The notes: generated by a model not told the origin, from the sequence alone. DNA of 64,000 nt from Thermosynechococcus sp. (GCF_025999095.1 NZ_AP024678.1:1829527-1893526); one strand, 5' to 3'. Shown: positions 9,597-19,946, counted from the stretch's first letter. Numbers and translations: made by a program.

Positions 9597-10769
9597 CTAT
9601 TCCCGCAGCAGCAAATAGTACAACTGCCCTGGCGTATTAATGAGACCGGCGCGCACTTTGGCGACATCTCCCGTACCCATGAAAATATCGACACGACCGG
9701 GGCCCCGGATGGCACTACCCGTATCCTGATCCAAGACAAAACGGCTAACGGGGGTTTGCTGCCATTGACCTTGGGCCTTGAGGGGAATCTGCGTGTTGAT
9801 CACCGCCAAGGCGCCCGGTGGCATTAGAGACTTATCGGTGGCAATGGAACGCTCAGGCGTGACCGGTATCGAGAGACTACCTGTGGGGGGACGCCCTTGG
9901 GTGGGTTCAAAAAAGACAAAGCTGGCGTTGCGGGGTAAATAGTGATCTAACTCAGCGGGGTTGGCCTGAAAGTAAACGATAAGGCGGGGTAGTGTCAGTT
10001 CCCCACGGGCCATCTTGCCATCGCGAATGAGTTCTTGGCCAATACTGGTGTAGGGGTGATTCGTTTTGCCGGCATAGCCCACGGTAAAGCGGCGACCATC
10101 GGGCAGTTGCAGTTCAGCCGACCCTTGGACGTGCACAAGAAAGGCCTCTAGGCGATCGCGCAAATAGACCAGTTCCAGACCCCGTAAAGGGCCATTGCGC
10201 CACTGCTGCCCATCTGCTCCTTCCAGTTCCAAGCGGGTGGGGTGCGGCTCTGGCCACTGCTCAAAATTAGGGGGGCGACGAAATAGAGGGTAGCGGTATT
10301 CTGCTGTGGGCACCAAGCTGGCACGATAGGTCGGGGCATAATAGCCCGTGAAATCCACTCGCCCTTGGCCATCGGCGCCGATGGCCTGATAAAAAACAAA
10401 TTCTCGTTTGACGGCTGCTTGCAGTTCTGCTGCAGAGCGACAGGTTTGTACCAGATGGCGAAAGCGTTGGAGAGAGCGAATGACCCGCTGCTGGAGATTT
10501 GGCCCCAGGATTGCACCGGGCTGGCCGGGGGCGGTGTAAGTGCTATAGTCTTGACCCGCTTTAGGAGTGTGCAGGTAACGCAAACTGTGGTCAATGGCTT
10601 GCAGCAGCCGTGCTCGTTCCCTAGGAGATTGGCAGAGGGCAGTATCTAGGGCAACGGTTGGTGGGAGTTGGCTTTGGCGCATCAAGGGGGCAACCCTTGG
10701 TGCTGTGGCGATCGCGCTCGCTGCCAGGATCACGATGCCCGAAACAACGCCTGTCAACAAACCCGCCAT
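9597..10769 (-). CDS. mltA: MltA-family murein transglycosylase
   Basis: This is a 390-residue envelope protein with an N-terminal hydrophobic segment (LLTGVVSGIVILAASAIATA) serving as signal or anchor, then MltA and 3D domains. Family features include FTGYYAPTYRASL, GYAGKTNHPYTSIGQELIRDG, and a C-terminal DQDTGSAIRGPGRVDIFMGTG carrying the catalytic aspartate region. The enzyme cleaves the MurNAc-GlcNAc bond of peptidoglycan to give 1,6-anhydro products. Its start lies 5 bp after the upstream small gene's stop, so the two are probably co-transcribed. Confidence 0.92.
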   Translation of the reverse strand: MAGLLTGVVSGIVILAASAIATAPRVAPLMRQSQLPPTVALDTALCQSPRERARLLQAIDHSLRYLHTPKAGQDYSTYTAPGQPGAILGPNLQQRVIRSLQRFRHLVQTCRSAAELQAAVKREFVFYQAIGADGQGRVDFTGYYAPTYRASLVPTAEYRYPLFRRPPNFEQWPEPHPTRLELEGADGQQWRNGPLRGLELVYLRDRLEAFLVHVQGSAELQLPDGRRFTVGYAGKTNHPYTSIGQELIRDGKMARGELTLPRLIVYFQANPAELDHYLPRNASFVFFEPTQGRPPTGSLSIPVTPERSIATDKSLMPPGALAVINTQIPLKAQGQWQQTPVSRFVLDQDTGSAIRGPGRVDIFMGTGDVAKVRAGLINTPGQLYYLLLRE

Positions 10770-10774
10770 TGGTT

Positions 10775-11029
10775 TTAGGCAAAGCGATCCACACTAGAGG
10801 TAAACACAGGCTCTACCCGAATGGCAAATACCTTCGAGGGGCGCACCACCATATATTCCCCTTGGATATTCTTGATGGGAACAGAAATAAAGTCGTTGGA
10901 ATCGGCTTTGGCCGCTAACTCGTTGCTGTACCACTTCTGGAAGTCTTGAATGGTGGGGAAGCGCACCTCCTCACGGTGACCGCCCTCTAGAAATAAATGA
11001 ACCGCAAATTCAGAAGGGGTTCTGGGCAT
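10775..11029 (-). CDS. conserved small protein, unknown function
   Basis: This 84-residue soluble protein begins MPRTPSEFAVHLFLEGG. It contains FPTIQDFQKWYSNELAAK and a hydrophobic beta-rich C-terminal half (EYMVVRPSKVFAIRVEPV). I do not recognise a named domain. It sits immediately upstream of mltA on the same strand (5 bp gap), which suggests co-expression. Confidence 0.7.
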   Translation of the reverse strand: MPRTPSEFAVHLFLEGGHREEVRFPTIQDFQKWYSNELAAKADSNDFISVPIKNIQGEYMVVRPSKVFAIRVEPVFTSSVDRFA

Positions 11030-11098
11030 AGGCGCGATCGCTCATCCTTATCGTGCACATTATCTTCCTATTATCGCCGCAATTGGTGGCTTCAGGTA

Positions 11099-11695
11099 CT
11101 AGGGACCGCCCGTGAGGGGCCGGGGGGCGCGATCGTAGTACTGGGCGGTCATGGCTGGGTTGAGAGCGCGAGCACGCTCATAGTCCGCCTGCGCCAGCTC
11201 AACATTGCCACTGTCGAAGTGGGCCATGCCCCGACTATAGTAGGCAGCAACAAATTGAGGATCCCGTGCTAGGGCAGCATCAAAGTCCACAATTGCTGCA
11301 TTGTAGTTTTGTAGGGCAAGATAGGCCATGCCGCGGTTGTAATAGGCGGCAATAAACTGGGGATCGTTGTGCAGCGCGGTGGTGAAGTCCGCAATCGCCC
11401 GCTGCATATCCCCTTGGTCGTAATAGGCCAGGCCGCGAGCAAAGTAGTAGTCAGCACTGGGGTTGAGTCTGATCGCTTGGCTAAAGGCATCAATGGCAGC
11501 GGCCAGATCCCCCGTCCCTTGGTGCATTAATCCCACGTTGTAGTAGTCCTCGGCACTGCGGGGCATAAGGCGTTGCAGTTCCTGAAGTTCGGGGGGAGTC
11601 AGGGTGGCGATCGCTATGGGCTGTGCCACAACAGCACTGCTGAGACCAACAAAAGCAGCTAAGATTGTCAAAGCACGGAACAGGTGTTGGCGCAT
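11099..11695 (-). CDS. secreted TPR-repeat protein
   Basis: The start is at ATG 11695 because AAAGGAGG, a near-perfect ribosome binding site, lies just upstream; an in-frame start 123 bases further upstream lacks this. The 198-residue product starts with a signal peptide (MRQHLFRALTILAAFVGLSSAVVAQ). It is then almost entirely tetratricopeptide repeats: about four 34-residue units such as YYNRGMAYLALQNYNAAIVDF. TPR arrays mediate protein-protein contacts, here probably in the periplasm. No partner is evident from context. Confidence 0.85.
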   Translation of the reverse strand: MRQHLFRALTILAAFVGLSSAVVAQPIAIATLTPPELQELQRLMPRSAEDYYNVGLMHQGTGDLAAAIDAFSQAIRLNPSADYYFARGLAYYDQGDMQRAIADFTTALHNDPQFIAAYYNRGMAYLALQNYNAAIVDFDAALARDPQFVAAYYSRGMAHFDSGNVELAQADYERARALNPAMTAQYYDRAPRPLTGGP

Positions 11696-11960
11696 CGTCG
11701 GCCTCCTTTCGGCATTGCTCAGCCTTACTTCGATCCTAAAAGAAAATGAAGCCATCGGCCAGCAAACGATAACAGTTGTAATAAATTGCTGGCTACGACC
11801 CTTTTCGGGGTGGTACACAGTCTTGCGCTCTATAGCGGCTTTAACTCCTTGGAAAAAGGGCTGGGTGTGGATATCTTGAGGTTTTTCTGCGCCGAAGACA
11901 GTGCTCTATTTCTTGGATGAGGTGTGATCTAGGGCACTGACACGGAACTGCGGATGACGT

Positions 11961-12692
11961 TCAAAGGGGCTTGTAATTAACAATGCGCCCAAAACTCGCC
12001 GGCTGCAAACTAGCGCCACCCACCAGCACCCCATCAATTTCTGGCTGGGCCATGATCGCATCAATGTTGTTGGCATTCACTGAGCCACCGTACTGAATAG
12101 GGACATCGGGATTTTGCAGCTTACTGCGAATCAGGCCAATGACCCGGTTGGCTTCTTTTTCTTCACAGGTATCGCCCGTCCCGATCGCCCAAATGGGTTC
12201 GTAGGCAATCACCAAATTGGTCTGATCCACATCCACCAAGTCCAGCGCCAACTGCTGCAAGATGTGGTTTTCTGTTTCGCCGGCATCCCGTTGGGCCTTC
12301 GTTTCACCAACACAGAGAATCGGTGTCAGGCCGTGGCGTTGGGCAGCCTTGAGCCGTTGGTTAACCGTGGCATCCGTTTCACCAAAATACTGCCGCCGCT
12401 CACTGTGGCCAATAATCACGTAGCGCACCCCCAGCTCCGCCAGCATTGGTGGCGAAATTTCACCCGTAAACGCCCCTTGATCTGCCCAGTGGACATTTTG
12501 GGCGCCCAGCTTCACCCGCGTGCCGTGCAGATTCTTGGACAACACACTCAAACAGGTGTAGGGAACACAGAGCACCACCTCGCGATCGCTGGGGGTATCC
12601 ACCAATTCCCCTAAGAACTCCTGGAGGAAGGCCACTGCCTCCTGTTGGGTTTTGTGCATTTTCCAGTTGCCAGCAAGAACTTTTGGGCGCAC
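11961..12692 (-). CDS. tpiA: triosephosphate isomerase
   Basis: This enzyme interconverts dihydroxyacetone phosphate and glyceraldehyde 3-phosphate in glycolysis and the Calvin cycle. I place the start at GTG 12692 ([15 protein letters not shown]), because TIM proteins begin right before the AGNWKMH motif and AGGA lies upstream. This gives 243 residues, whereas the first in-frame ATG at 12776 would give a 28-residue extension. Catalytic residues are visible: K11 in GNWKMH, the histidine in IGHSERR, the glutamate in [11 protein letters not shown], and the phosphate-binding YGGSVNANN. Confidence 0.95.
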   Translation of the reverse strand: MRPKVLAGNWKMHKTQQEAVAFLQEFLGELVDTPSDREVVLCVPYTCLSVLSKNLHGTRVKLGAQNVHWADQGAFTGEISPPMLAELGVRYVIIGHSERRQYFGETDATVNQRLKAAQRHGLTPILCVGETKAQRDAGETENHILQQLALDLVDVDQTNLVIAYEPIWAIGTGDTCEEKEANRVIGLIRSKLQNPDVPIQYGGSVNANNIDAIMAQPEIDGVLVGGASLQPASFGRIVNYKPL

Positions 12693-12791
12693 TCGTCCTG
12701 ACTTTCCTCTGCGAAACTTAACCTGATCAAGCGTACCACACGGGTTATCCCTAATCATTAGAGGAAGTGACTGCAAACCTCTGCTTGAGAC

Positions 12792-13109
12792 CTAGCCCAA
12801 CTTGTCCCAAACCGCCGCGACACGGGGAGATTGACCCTTGGCTTGGACGCGCGGCGTACGCCGTCCGAATTTGACTTGGTAGGTGTCATTGTCAACTGTT
12901 ACGTAGCCCCGTTGCAGAACCTCCGCGAGGGCGGCGCTGACCTCTTCGGCAGACCACTGTAACTGCTCAGCCAATTCTGGCACGGTGCAGGGCATCGGCT
13001 GGCGCATCATCAGTGTCAACAGCGATCGCTGGCGATCGGGTAAAACCAGTAAATCTGCTGGATTGAGACCCCCATTAGAACCACTGCTGGCATCTTGACT
13101 ATTCATCAT
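12792..13109 (-). CDS. winged-helix DNA-binding-like protein
   Basis: This 105-residue protein has a central region (LPDRQRSLLTLMMRQPMP..., then VPELAEQLQWSAEEVSAALAEVLQRGYV) that reads as a winged helix-turn-helix with a recognition helix and wing. The C-terminus is basic (FGRRTPRVQAKGQSPRV). It lies between tpiA and a MinD-like ATPase gene on the same strand. A regulatory role is likely but the target is unknown. Confidence 0.65.
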   Translation of the reverse strand: MMNSQDASSGSNGGLNPADLLVLPDRQRSLLTLMMRQPMPCTVPELAEQLQWSAEEVSAALAEVLQRGYVTVDNDTYQVKFGRRTPRVQAKGQSPRVAAVWDKLG

Positions 13110-13172
13110 CGGTAGTGTTCCTCAACGGCAGTGGCACCCAAGAAGATCAAAATTCCCTACTCCTAAGCTACC

Positions 13173-13937
13173 CTAATCCAACAGATGCTGCACAATACTC
13201 CTGATAACAAGACTGTAGGGATGCTCAGGATAGCGTAAACAGAAAATATCGCTGCTCCCCAGTTGAAACATCTCTTCACAAACAGGCAGGATGCCCGCAA
13301 CCGGCACACCATAGGTCGTCTCCACCTGCTGCTTGAGGGAGTCTTGATTAAAAGCACTGGGGACTTTGTTAACCACCATCACCATTTTCGGCACATCAAG
13401 CTGTCGCGCCACATCAACCGTGACCGCTGTTCCTTGAAAGTCTTGGCGATCAGGGCGCAGAATCAGTACCAAGGCATCGGAAATCGTAATCGACAGCAGG
13501 GTTTCCTCATTCAGTCCTGGGTGGGTATCAATCAGCAAAAAGTCCAGATTCAGCCCTTGCAGCAACTGCTGAAAACCATCATTCAGGAGGCCGACATCGT
13601 AGCCCTCCCGCAAGACACGGGTAATTTCACTCGTTTTGAGGCTAGAGGGAATCAGATAGATGGCTCCTTTGGCTTGCTGGCCGTGGGCAGTAATGAGATG
13701 GCTGACCTCACGCGCCACATCGGTAATTTTACAGCGTCCCCACAGGTAATCATTGAGGGCATGTTCCGTATCTTCCGACTCAAGGCCAAAGAGCACATGG
13801 ATACCGGGGGATTGAATATCGGTGTCTACGATCGCCACCCGATAGCCCAATATCGCCAAGGTACAGCCCAGATTTGCGGTTGTATTTGATTTGCCTGTGC
13901 CCCCACGAAAAGAATGCACAGAAATAATGCTCCCCAT
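13173..13937 (-). CDS. MinD/ParA-family ATPase
   Basis: This 254-residue P-loop ATPase has a deviant Walker A motif (SFRGGTGKSNTTANLG, residues 9-24), whose first glycine-flanking position carries arginine rather than lysine (FRGG instead of KGG). The Walker A' and switch-like DTDIQSPG and DTHPG follow. MinD/ParA proteins dimerise on ATP and position cell-division sites, DNA or large complexes. It lacks an obvious C-terminal amphipathic membrane-targeting helix, so it is probably not the classical MinD. A small winged-helix gene follows 63 bp downstream on the same strand. Confidence 0.8.
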   Translation of the reverse strand: MGSIISVHSFRGGTGKSNTTANLGCTLAILGYRVAIVDTDIQSPGIHVLFGLESEDTEHALNDYLWGRCKITDVAREVSHLITAHGQQAKGAIYLIPSSLKTSEITRVLREGYDVGLLNDGFQQLLQGLNLDFLLIDTHPGLNEETLLSITISDALVLILRPDRQDFQGTAVTVDVARQLDVPKMVMVVNKVPSAFNQDSLKQQVETTYGVPVAGILPVCEEMFQLGSSDIFCLRYPEHPYSLVIRSIVQHLLD

Positions 13938-14053
13938 GGCCGCCCTCGCTGATCTGAGAATTCAACGTCTATTTTCCCATTCTGCCGTCGAGGAAACATC
14001 CCATCCCAAATTCAGAAGATAGAACCCAAAGGGCCAGCCCATCAGCGAAAAGG

Positions 14054-15790
14054 TCATTCCGCGTCTGGGAAATACTGCTGGGTGTAAAACTGGGCATAGC
14101 GGGCAGACTGGGCAAGCAGTTCTTCGTGGCTACCGCTTTCAATGATCCGCCCCTGCTCTAGAACAAGAATGCGATCGGCGCGACGAACCGTGGCCAAACG
14201 GTGGGCAATAATAAAGACGGTGCGGCCCTTCATTGCCTTCTCCAAAGCATTTTGCACCAAGGTCTCTGATTCGGCGTCCAAAGCGGAGGTCGCCTCATCC
14301 AAAATTAAAATCCGCGGATCGGCATAAATGGCGCGGGCGATCGCCAGGCGCTGCCGTTGGCCGCCTGAGAGATTGATACCCCTCTCCCCGAGCCATGTCT
14401 GATAGCCATCGGGAAGGCGCGTAATAAAGTCATGGGCATTGGCAATTTTGGCTGCGTTAATCAGTTGCTCCCAATCGGGTTGAGAATCCCCAAAGGCAAT
14501 GTTGTGGGCAACGGTGCCCGAAAACAGTATCGTTTCCTGGGGCACGATGCCAATTTGCCGCCGTAAACTCTTGAGAGTGACGGTTTTAATATCAATGCCA
14601 TCAATGAGGACCTTCCCCTGCTGGGGATCATAAAAACGGAGCAACAGGTTGACAACGGTTGATTTCCCGGCTCCAGAATAGCCCACCAGGGCAATGATCT
14701 CTCCCGGCTCCACCAAAAGATTAAAGTCCTGCAGAACGGGCTGCTGGGGGTCATAGCCAAAGTAAACCTGGGCGTATTCGACTTTTCCAGAAATTGGCGG
14801 TAGGGGTTGGGCGTCGGGTAACTCCCTGACGTTGGGCTCAATGCTCAATAGACCAAAACTGCGATCTAGGGAAGCTTCGGCAATCTTGAGATAGTTATAG
14901 TTATTGGAAATTTGATTGACTGGATCGATGAGCAGGGCGGCAGCAGCGCCAAAACTCACCAACTCTGGTGCACTCAGATGCCCCAGGCCAATCTGCCATG
15001 CCCCCAGAATAAACAGAGTCATGATGCTGAGGGCCTCTAGAAACCCGACCACAGGGTACTGAATGGCCTGAATACGGGCAATTTGAAAGCGGGCGCGACA
15101 GTTCCTTTGCACCTCCTGCTCAAAATGCTGCAGGGCATTGTCTTCCGTGGCGAAGGCTTTGATGAGGCGAATCCCAGCAACGACCTCCATGAGATAGGAG
15201 GACAATCCCCCCACGGCGTCTTGGTTACGACGAGATGCTGCCCTTAGCTGACTGCCAAACCAGCCCATTAGGGCGACGACTAAGGGGGTGAGGATCAAGG
15301 CGGCAAAGGTTAACGGCCAGTTGAGATAGATCATGTAGACCAACAGGACAAGCACCGTGAGGGCAGCGGGTAGCAGTTGTTGCAAAATCCGCTGAATAAT
15401 TTCGGCGATCGCCTCCACATCTCCCGTCAGACGGTAGGTCAAGTCCCCTGTGGCTGCCCTTTGAAAATAATCGATACCAAGAGACTGAAGATGGCTATAC
15501 AAGGTCAGGCGAATGTCATAAATCGTACGTAGAACGCCGTAGGCCATCAGCATGTCTTGACCGAATTGACAGGTACTGCGCCCAACAAACACCCCCAGCG
15601 CAGCCAGACACCAGGGCAGCAACTGCTCTAAATTGCCCGCACCTACCAGTGCCGCCGTCTGACCGACTAATTGCACAATCAGGGGGGTAGTGCCGACAAA
15701 GCCCAAGGTACACAAAAGCGCCAAGAAAAATATTTGCCAATAGCGCAATACATAGGGAAGAAGAAAACGATAACTGGTTTTGCCCAGCAT
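14054..15790 (-). CDS. ABC exporter, fused membrane and ATPase domains
   Basis: This 578-residue half-transporter has an N-terminal six-helix type I exporter domain (~residues 1-310). The nucleotide-binding domain has Walker A GYSGAGKST (~370), Q-loop, signature LSGGQRQRLAIARA, Walker B ILILDEATSALD and the H-loop histidine in IIAHRLATV. It resembles MsbA/lipid or multidrug exporters and would act as a homodimer. The cargo is unknown. It lies only 3 bp after mnmE on the same strand. Confidence 0.9.
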   Translation of the reverse strand: MLGKTSYRFLLPYVLRYWQIFFLALLCTLGFVGTTPLIVQLVGQTAALVGAGNLEQLLPWCLAALGVFVGRSTCQFGQDMLMAYGVLRTIYDIRLTLYSHLQSLGIDYFQRAATGDLTYRLTGDVEAIAEIIQRILQQLLPAALTVLVLLVYMIYLNWPLTFAALILTPLVVALMGWFGSQLRAASRRNQDAVGGLSSYLMEVVAGIRLIKAFATEDNALQHFEQEVQRNCRARFQIARIQAIQYPVVGFLEALSIMTLFILGAWQIGLGHLSAPELVSFGAAAALLIDPVNQISNNYNYLKIAEASLDRSFGLLSIEPNVRELPDAQPLPPISGKVEYAQVYFGYDPQQPVLQDFNLLVEPGEIIALVGYSGAGKSTVVNLLLRFYDPQQGKVLIDGIDIKTVTLKSLRRQIGIVPQETILFSGTVAHNIAFGDSQPDWEQLINAAKIANAHDFITRLPDGYQTWLGERGINLSGGQRQRLAIARAIYADPRILILDEATSALDAESETLVQNALEKAMKGRTVFIIAHRLATVRRADRILVLEQGRIIESGSHEELLAQSARYAQFYTQQYFPDAE

Positions 15791-15793
15791 GGC

Positions 15794-17203
15794 CTATTTA
15801 CCAATACAAAAGCGGCTAAAGATTTCTGTGAGGATTGACTCGGTGACCTCTTCCCCCGTCAATGTGCCAAGGGCCCGGGCGGCCGCATGCAGGTCAATTG
15901 TCCAAAAATCCAGGGGAAGTTGGGCCTCAATGGCAGCAAGAACATGGTTGAGGGATTGGCGCACCTGCTCAAGGAGAGCAGCTTGGCGTTGATTGATGGC
16001 CAAATCCCAATTGGCGGCTGTCACCCCTTGACCCTGGACTAGGTTGAGAATGGCCGCCTCAAGGTGCTCAATTCCCTGTTGACTCAAGGCAGAGAGGAGC
16101 ACAGTGGGGATGGGGGCGATAGGCAAGGGAATATCCTTAATCGCGACGGTTTCGCTGAGGAGATCAGCTTTATTCAAAATGACCAAGACTGACTGAGGCG
16201 CTTGCTGCCGCCGCTGTTGCAGCTCGAGTTGGTCGTAAATCTCCTGATCGGCAGCTGTCCACCCTTGACTAGCATCAATGACCAGGAGGATGAGATCAGC
16301 ACTGGCGGCGGCCTGGCGCGATCGCTGGACGCCAATTTGTTCCACCAGGTTATCGGTCTCGCGAATACCTGCGGTATCAAGCACTTGGATTGGAATCCCA
16401 CCGACTACCAATTGAGACTCCACAATATCACGGGTGGTGCCCGGCAAATCGGTGACAATGGCGCGATCGCTGCGGCTCCAAGCGTTTAGCAAACTGGACT
16501 TCCCCACATTGGGCCGGCCAACAATTGCCACTTTCAGCCCTGTGCGAATGAGCGCTCCCCGCTCCGCTGTGGCTAGAAACTCTGAAACTTGCTGCTGTAG
16601 GCCGCGAATTTCCGCGGCAATGGCCGCAGGATTCAGGGGGGGCAGCTCGTCGGTAAAATCCAACCGGGCCTCAATTTCCGCCAACAGGGATAGGCAAGTT
16701 TGACGAATTTGCTTTAGGGGCCGAGCCAATTTGCCCGTCAGACCCGCCAGCGCTATTTGGGCAGCGGTGGTGGATTGGGCAGCCACCAGCTCGGCCACAC
16801 TCTCAGCTTGGGTAAGGTCAAGGCGACCGTTGAGGAAAGCACGCAGCGTAAATTCCCCCGGATCTGCCAGGCGGGCACCCGCAGCAATACACAGTTGCAG
16901 CACTCGCTGCACCGGTATCAAGCCGCCATGGCAATGAAATTCCACCACGTCTTCGCGGGTGTAGGAGCGCGGTGCCAACATTAGCAGCAGAAGAGCTTCG
17001 TCCACCCGTTCCTTGGTTTGGGGGTCTCGGACATAGCCATAGAGAATACGATGGGATTCCCAAGGCTGCTTGCCGGGAGCCTCAAATAAAGAGCGGGCGA
17101 TCGCTACCGCTTTGGCTCCGGAGAGACGGACAATACCGATACTCCCCTGCTGGGGCACAATGGCCGTGGCGATCGCCGCAATCGTGTCATGGAGATGTCG
17201 CAC
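15794..17203 (-). CDS. mnmE: tRNA modification GTPase MnmE
   Basis: With MnmG, this protein installs the 5-aminomethyl-type modification on wobble uridine 34 of certain tRNAs. The 469-residue chain has the N-terminal tetrahydrofolate-binding domain (DTIAAIATA..., [10 protein letters not shown]), a helical domain, the G domain (G1 [15 protein letters not shown]3 DTAGIRET, G4 NKAD) and the invariant C-terminal CIGK that supplies the catalytic cysteine. Length and order match the family exactly. It lies downstream of petCA on the same strand and upstream of an ABC exporter. Confidence 0.96.
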   Translation of the reverse strand: MRHLHDTIAAIATAIVPQQGSIGIVRLSGAKAVAIARSLFEAPGKQPWESHRILYGYVRDPQTKERVDEALLLLMLAPRSYTREDVVEFHCHGGLIPVQRVLQLCIAAGARLADPGEFTLRAFLNGRLDLTQAESVAELVAAQSTTAAQIALAGLTGKLARPLKQIRQTCLSLLAEIEARLDFTDELPPLNPAAIAAEIRGLQQQVSEFLATAERGALIRTGLKVAIVGRPNVGKSSLLNAWSRSDRAIVTDLPGTTRDIVESQLVVGGIPIQVLDTAGIRETDNLVEQIGVQRSRQAAASADLILLVIDASQGWTAADQEIYDQLELQQRRQQAPQSVLVILNKADLLSETVAIKDIPLPIAPIPTVLLSALSQQGIEHLEAAILNLVQGQGVTAANWDLAINQRQAALLEQVRQSLNHVLAAIEAQLPLDFWTIDLHAAARALGTLTGEEVTESILTEIFSRFCIGK

Positions 17204-17239
17204 TACCGTTGGCGATATGACTGTTGGCGATAGGACTCC

Positions 17240-18175
17240 CTAGAAACTCATCTCCGCTGCTTGCACTTTCTCCACCTGTTTCTTCTTCAGAACCAGGAGA
17301 ATCTGCGAAAGGGTAATTGCGGCAAAGAAGACCAGCAACCACTTAATGCGGTTGGGATCCTGAAGGACAATTTCCGTATCCTTTTGGCCAAAACCGCCCA
17401 CATTGGGATTGTTGGTTAAGGCTTCGCCGGCAGTCACCGTTTGGCCTTCACGGACAATGAGCTCAGGACCGGCAGGAATGGTTTCCGTCACTGCTTCCCC
17501 GCCCTCTGGCGTGATCACCACTGCTGTGCTGCCATCGGGGTTGGCGGTAATACTAGTAATCGTGCCCGCGATCGGTGCAGTAAAGACATTGTTGTTGCTC
17601 TTTTCGCCATTGGGATAGACTTGGCCGCGACCGCGGTTGCCCCCGGCATGGACAGAGTATTTACCGAAGTGGATGGATTTATCCGTCACAGGATTGGGGG
17701 CGAGGACAGGGAAAACAATTTCCTGATACTGCTCCCCCGGTAGCGGCCCCACCAGAATAATGTTTTGCTTATCGTCACTGTAGGGTTGGTAGTAAATGCC
17801 GCTGGTTTTGGCTTGCAGCTCCTCGGGGAGGCGATCGGGGGGGGCAATTTTGAAGCCCTCTGGCAGCATGAGAACTGCACCCACGTTGAGCCCACCTTTG
17901 GAACCATCCCCCAGCACCTGTTGCACGCTGGTATCGTAGGGAATTTTCACCACCGCTTCAAAAACAGAATCGGGGGTAACGGCTTGGGGCACTTCGACTT
18001 GGATGGGCTTAGCAGCTAAGTGGCAATTGGCACAGACAATCCGACCGGTGGCTTCCCGCGGACTGTCGTATCCCTGCTGGGCATAGAATGGATAGGCCTG
18101 CGCTGGCGGTGACCAAAAAAGTACACTGGCGGCAAGGGCGATCGCCAGCGTTAAAGACTTGAAAAAGCGTTTCAT
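17240..18175 (-). CDS. petA: apocytochrome f
   Basis: This 311-residue precursor of cytochrome f, the c-type cytochrome of the b6f complex, passes electrons to plastocyanin or cytochrome c6 in the thylakoid lumen. The signal peptide ends at AQA; the mature chain starts YPFYAQQG, whose tyrosine amino group is an axial haem ligand. Haem attachment is CANCH (C48, C51, H52). A C-terminal transmembrane helix ([17 protein letters not shown]) and short stromal tail follow. The gene is 19 bp downstream of petC, the conserved petCA operon order. Confidence 0.98.
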   Translation of the reverse strand: MKRFFKSLTLAIALAASVLFWSPPAQAYPFYAQQGYDSPREATGRIVCANCHLAAKPIQVEVPQAVTPDSVFEAVVKIPYDTSVQQVLGDGSKGGLNVGAVLMLPEGFKIAPPDRLPEELQAKTSGIYYQPYSDDKQNIILVGPLPGEQYQEIVFPVLAPNPVTDKSIHFGKYSVHAGGNRGRGQVYPNGEKSNNNVFTAPIAGTITSITANPDGSTAVVITPEGGEAVTETIPAGPELIVREGQTVTAGEALTNNPNVGGFGQKDTEIVLQDPNRIKWLLVFFAAITLSQILLVLKKKQVEKVQAAEMSF

Positions 18176-18194
18176 ACCACTCCCTAATTTCTAC

Positions 18195-18737
18195 TTACGT
18201 CCACCAAGGTTCCTTGCCGGTACGGAAATCGGTTTCCGTCCAAGGGGTAAACACGAGTTTGTCATCTTCTGTCACCGTGGCATTCACCAATGCCAAAGAA
18301 AGGGGAGCAGGGCCGCGCACCACTTTACCCGTGCTGTCGTATTGGGAGCCATGGCAGGGGCAAATAAACTTGTTTTCACTCACATTCCAAGGCACCACAC
18401 AGCCAAGGTGGGTACAGACAGCGTTTAAGCCATAGTTGGCGATTTGGTGATCTTCGGTAACAATCACATAGGTAGGATCCCCTTTAATTCCTTGGGCAAG
18501 GGAGCGATCGCCCGGCAAATGCTTTTCGAGATACTCGGAAACCTTAATATCGTTGCCCAAGGCATCCTTGGCAACCACCCCCCCTCCTGTGCCCCCCCTG
18601 GAGGGCGGAATGAAGTACTTGACGACAGGGTAAAGAGCGCCCAACGCCGTACCGGTGATGGTACCAAACGTCAGCAGGTTCATAAATTGTCGCCGCCCCA
18701 TATCGGGCACATCGGACATTCCAGAAACTTGAGCCAT
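18195..18737 (-). CDS. petC: cytochrome b6f Rieske iron-sulfur protein
   Basis: This 180-residue Rieske protein carries the 2Fe-2S cluster that oxidises plastoquinol. Cluster ligands are in CTHLGC (C108, H110, C113) and CPCHGS (C126, C128, H129). The N-terminus has a twin-arginine motif ([14 protein letters not shown]) and one transmembrane helix, consistent with Tat-dependent insertion; tatC is about 3 kb away. It is the first gene of petCA and is divergent from a DUF3067 gene. Confidence 0.97.
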   Translation of the reverse strand: MAQVSGMSDVPDMGRRQFMNLLTFGTITGTALGALYPVVKYFIPPSRGGTGGGVVAKDALGNDIKVSEYLEKHLPGDRSLAQGIKGDPTYVIVTEDHQIANYGLNAVCTHLGCVVPWNVSENKFICPCHGSQYDSTGKVVRGPAPLSLALVNATVTEDDKLVFTPWTETDFRTGKEPWWT

Positions 18738-18851
18738 GGTTTGTGCTTATTTGCTAAGGAATCGAAACGGACAGCCGTAAAATAATTACGTTTGTTAACT
18801 ATTATCACACTGTCCGAGCCGTCCCAACCGCAAAGGCTGAAATTCTTGCCC

Positions 18852-19172
18852 ATGCTGACGCCCCTTACTGGTGATCAACTCCATGCCTTGCTCCTGCGCA
18901 AATGGGGGCGCTCCTTTGACCTTCAGTTTCGCCGCGTTGGCCATCGCATCTTTTTGCAGGTAATGTGGCGCTACCTTGAGCAGGCCTCTTATCCTGATAC
19001 CCCCGAAGACTATGCTGCCCACCTAGGGGCGATCGCGCAGCACCTCAATGACTGGGGCTGCGCCCAGCAGGTCTGCACCTATATTGAGACCACCCGTGAA
19101 AAGCCCCGCCTCGGCAAGGCTGTGAATATTCCCCTCGACCTTGGCACCCGCATTATCGAATGGCTGGAATAG
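18852..19172 (+). CDS. DUF3067 family protein
   Basis: I take ATG 18852 (MLTPLTGDQLHALLLRKWGRSFD) as the start, giving 106 residues; an upstream in-frame start at 18792 would intrude on the petC promoter region. The sequence fits DUF3067, a small family of cyanobacteria and chloroplasts with no established function. It contains a patterned helical region (YAAHLGAIAQHLNDWG) and ends in NIPLDLGTRIIEWLE. It is divergent from petC, which hints at a photosynthesis-related role; this is inference only. Confidence 0.75.
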   Translation: MLTPLTGDQLHALLLRKWGRSFDLQFRRVGHRIFLQVMWRYLEQASYPDTPEDYAAHLGAIAQHLNDWGCAQQVCTYIETTREKPRLGKAVNIPLDLGTRIIEWLE

Positions 19173-19270
19173 CTGCCCTTAGCAGATTTTTGAAAAAACG
19201 TTAAGAATGTTAAAAAGGATTGCAATGATGTGGGAGATGTCCCCCCTATGCCTGAGAATGTTTGCGGAAG

Positions 19271-19336
19271 GTTACGTCAGCTCCTCGGGTCAATCCCCGT
19301 ACCTCGCTCTCCTTCAGGAGTTCGGTGAGTCGTAAC
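19271..19336 (+). promoter_or_regulatory. structured 5' leader of the apc operon
   Basis: The 229-bp gap before apcA contains an inverted repeat, GTTACG (19271-19276) with CGTAAC (19331-19336), enclosing CTC/GAG and a CTCCTTCAGGAG hairpin. It ends about 65 bp before the apcA ATG, where GGAGG (about 19391) is the ribosome site. A long structured leader is plausible for this very highly expressed operon. Its effect on expression is inferred. Confidence 0.35.
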
Positions 19337-19401
19337 ATTCCAATGGCAGATGCCACATTATCAAGACCCTTGTTTTACAATTCCAACTTTGGAGGAACTC
19401 A

Positions 19402-19887
19402 ATGAGCGTCGTCACGAAATCGATCGTGAATGCAGATGCCGAGGCCCGTTACCTCAGCCCCGGTGAACTGGATCGCATTAAAAACTTTGTCAGCACGGGC
19501 GAGCGCCGTCTGCGCATTGCCCAAACCCTGACCGAAAACCGCGAGCGGATTGTCAAGCAAGCGGGCGATCAACTCTTCCAAAAACGGCCTGATGTGGTCT
19601 CCCCCGGTGGCAATGCCTACGGTGAAGAAATGACCGCCACCTGCCTGCGTGACCTCGACTACTACCTGCGGCTGGTGACCTACGGTATCGTCGCTGGTGA
19701 TGTGACCCCCATCGAAGAAATTGGTTTGGTGGGTGTGCGTGAAATGTACAACTCCCTCGGTACCCCCATTCCCGCTGTGGCCGAAGGGATTCGCGCCATG
19801 AAGAACGTTGCTTGCTCGCTGCTATCTGCGGAGGATGCCGCTGAAGCCGGTTCTTACTTTGACTTCGTGATTGGCGCCATGCAGTAG
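19402..19887 (+). CDS. apcA: allophycocyanin alpha subunit
   Basis: This 161-residue subunit of the phycobilisome core carries phycocyanobilin. The chromophore cysteine lies in [13 protein letters not shown], the standard C-x-RD-DYYLR motif around position 81. It forms alpha-beta protomers with ApcB and funnels energy to photosystem II. The ribosome site GGAGG is close upstream. First gene of apcABC. Confidence 0.98.
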   Translation: MSVVTKSIVNADAEARYLSPGELDRIKNFVSTGERRLRIAQTLTENRERIVKQAGDQLFQKRPDVVSPGGNAYGEEMTATCLRDLDYYLRLVTYGIVAGDVTPIEEIGLVGVREMYNSLGTPIPAVAEGIRAMKNVACSLLSAEDAAEAGSYFDFVIGAMQ

Positions 19888-19946
19888 GTCGCCTCAGCAT
19901 CCTTAGATTCATCCATCATCCAAATCGTTTTTGAGGAAAAAGAACT

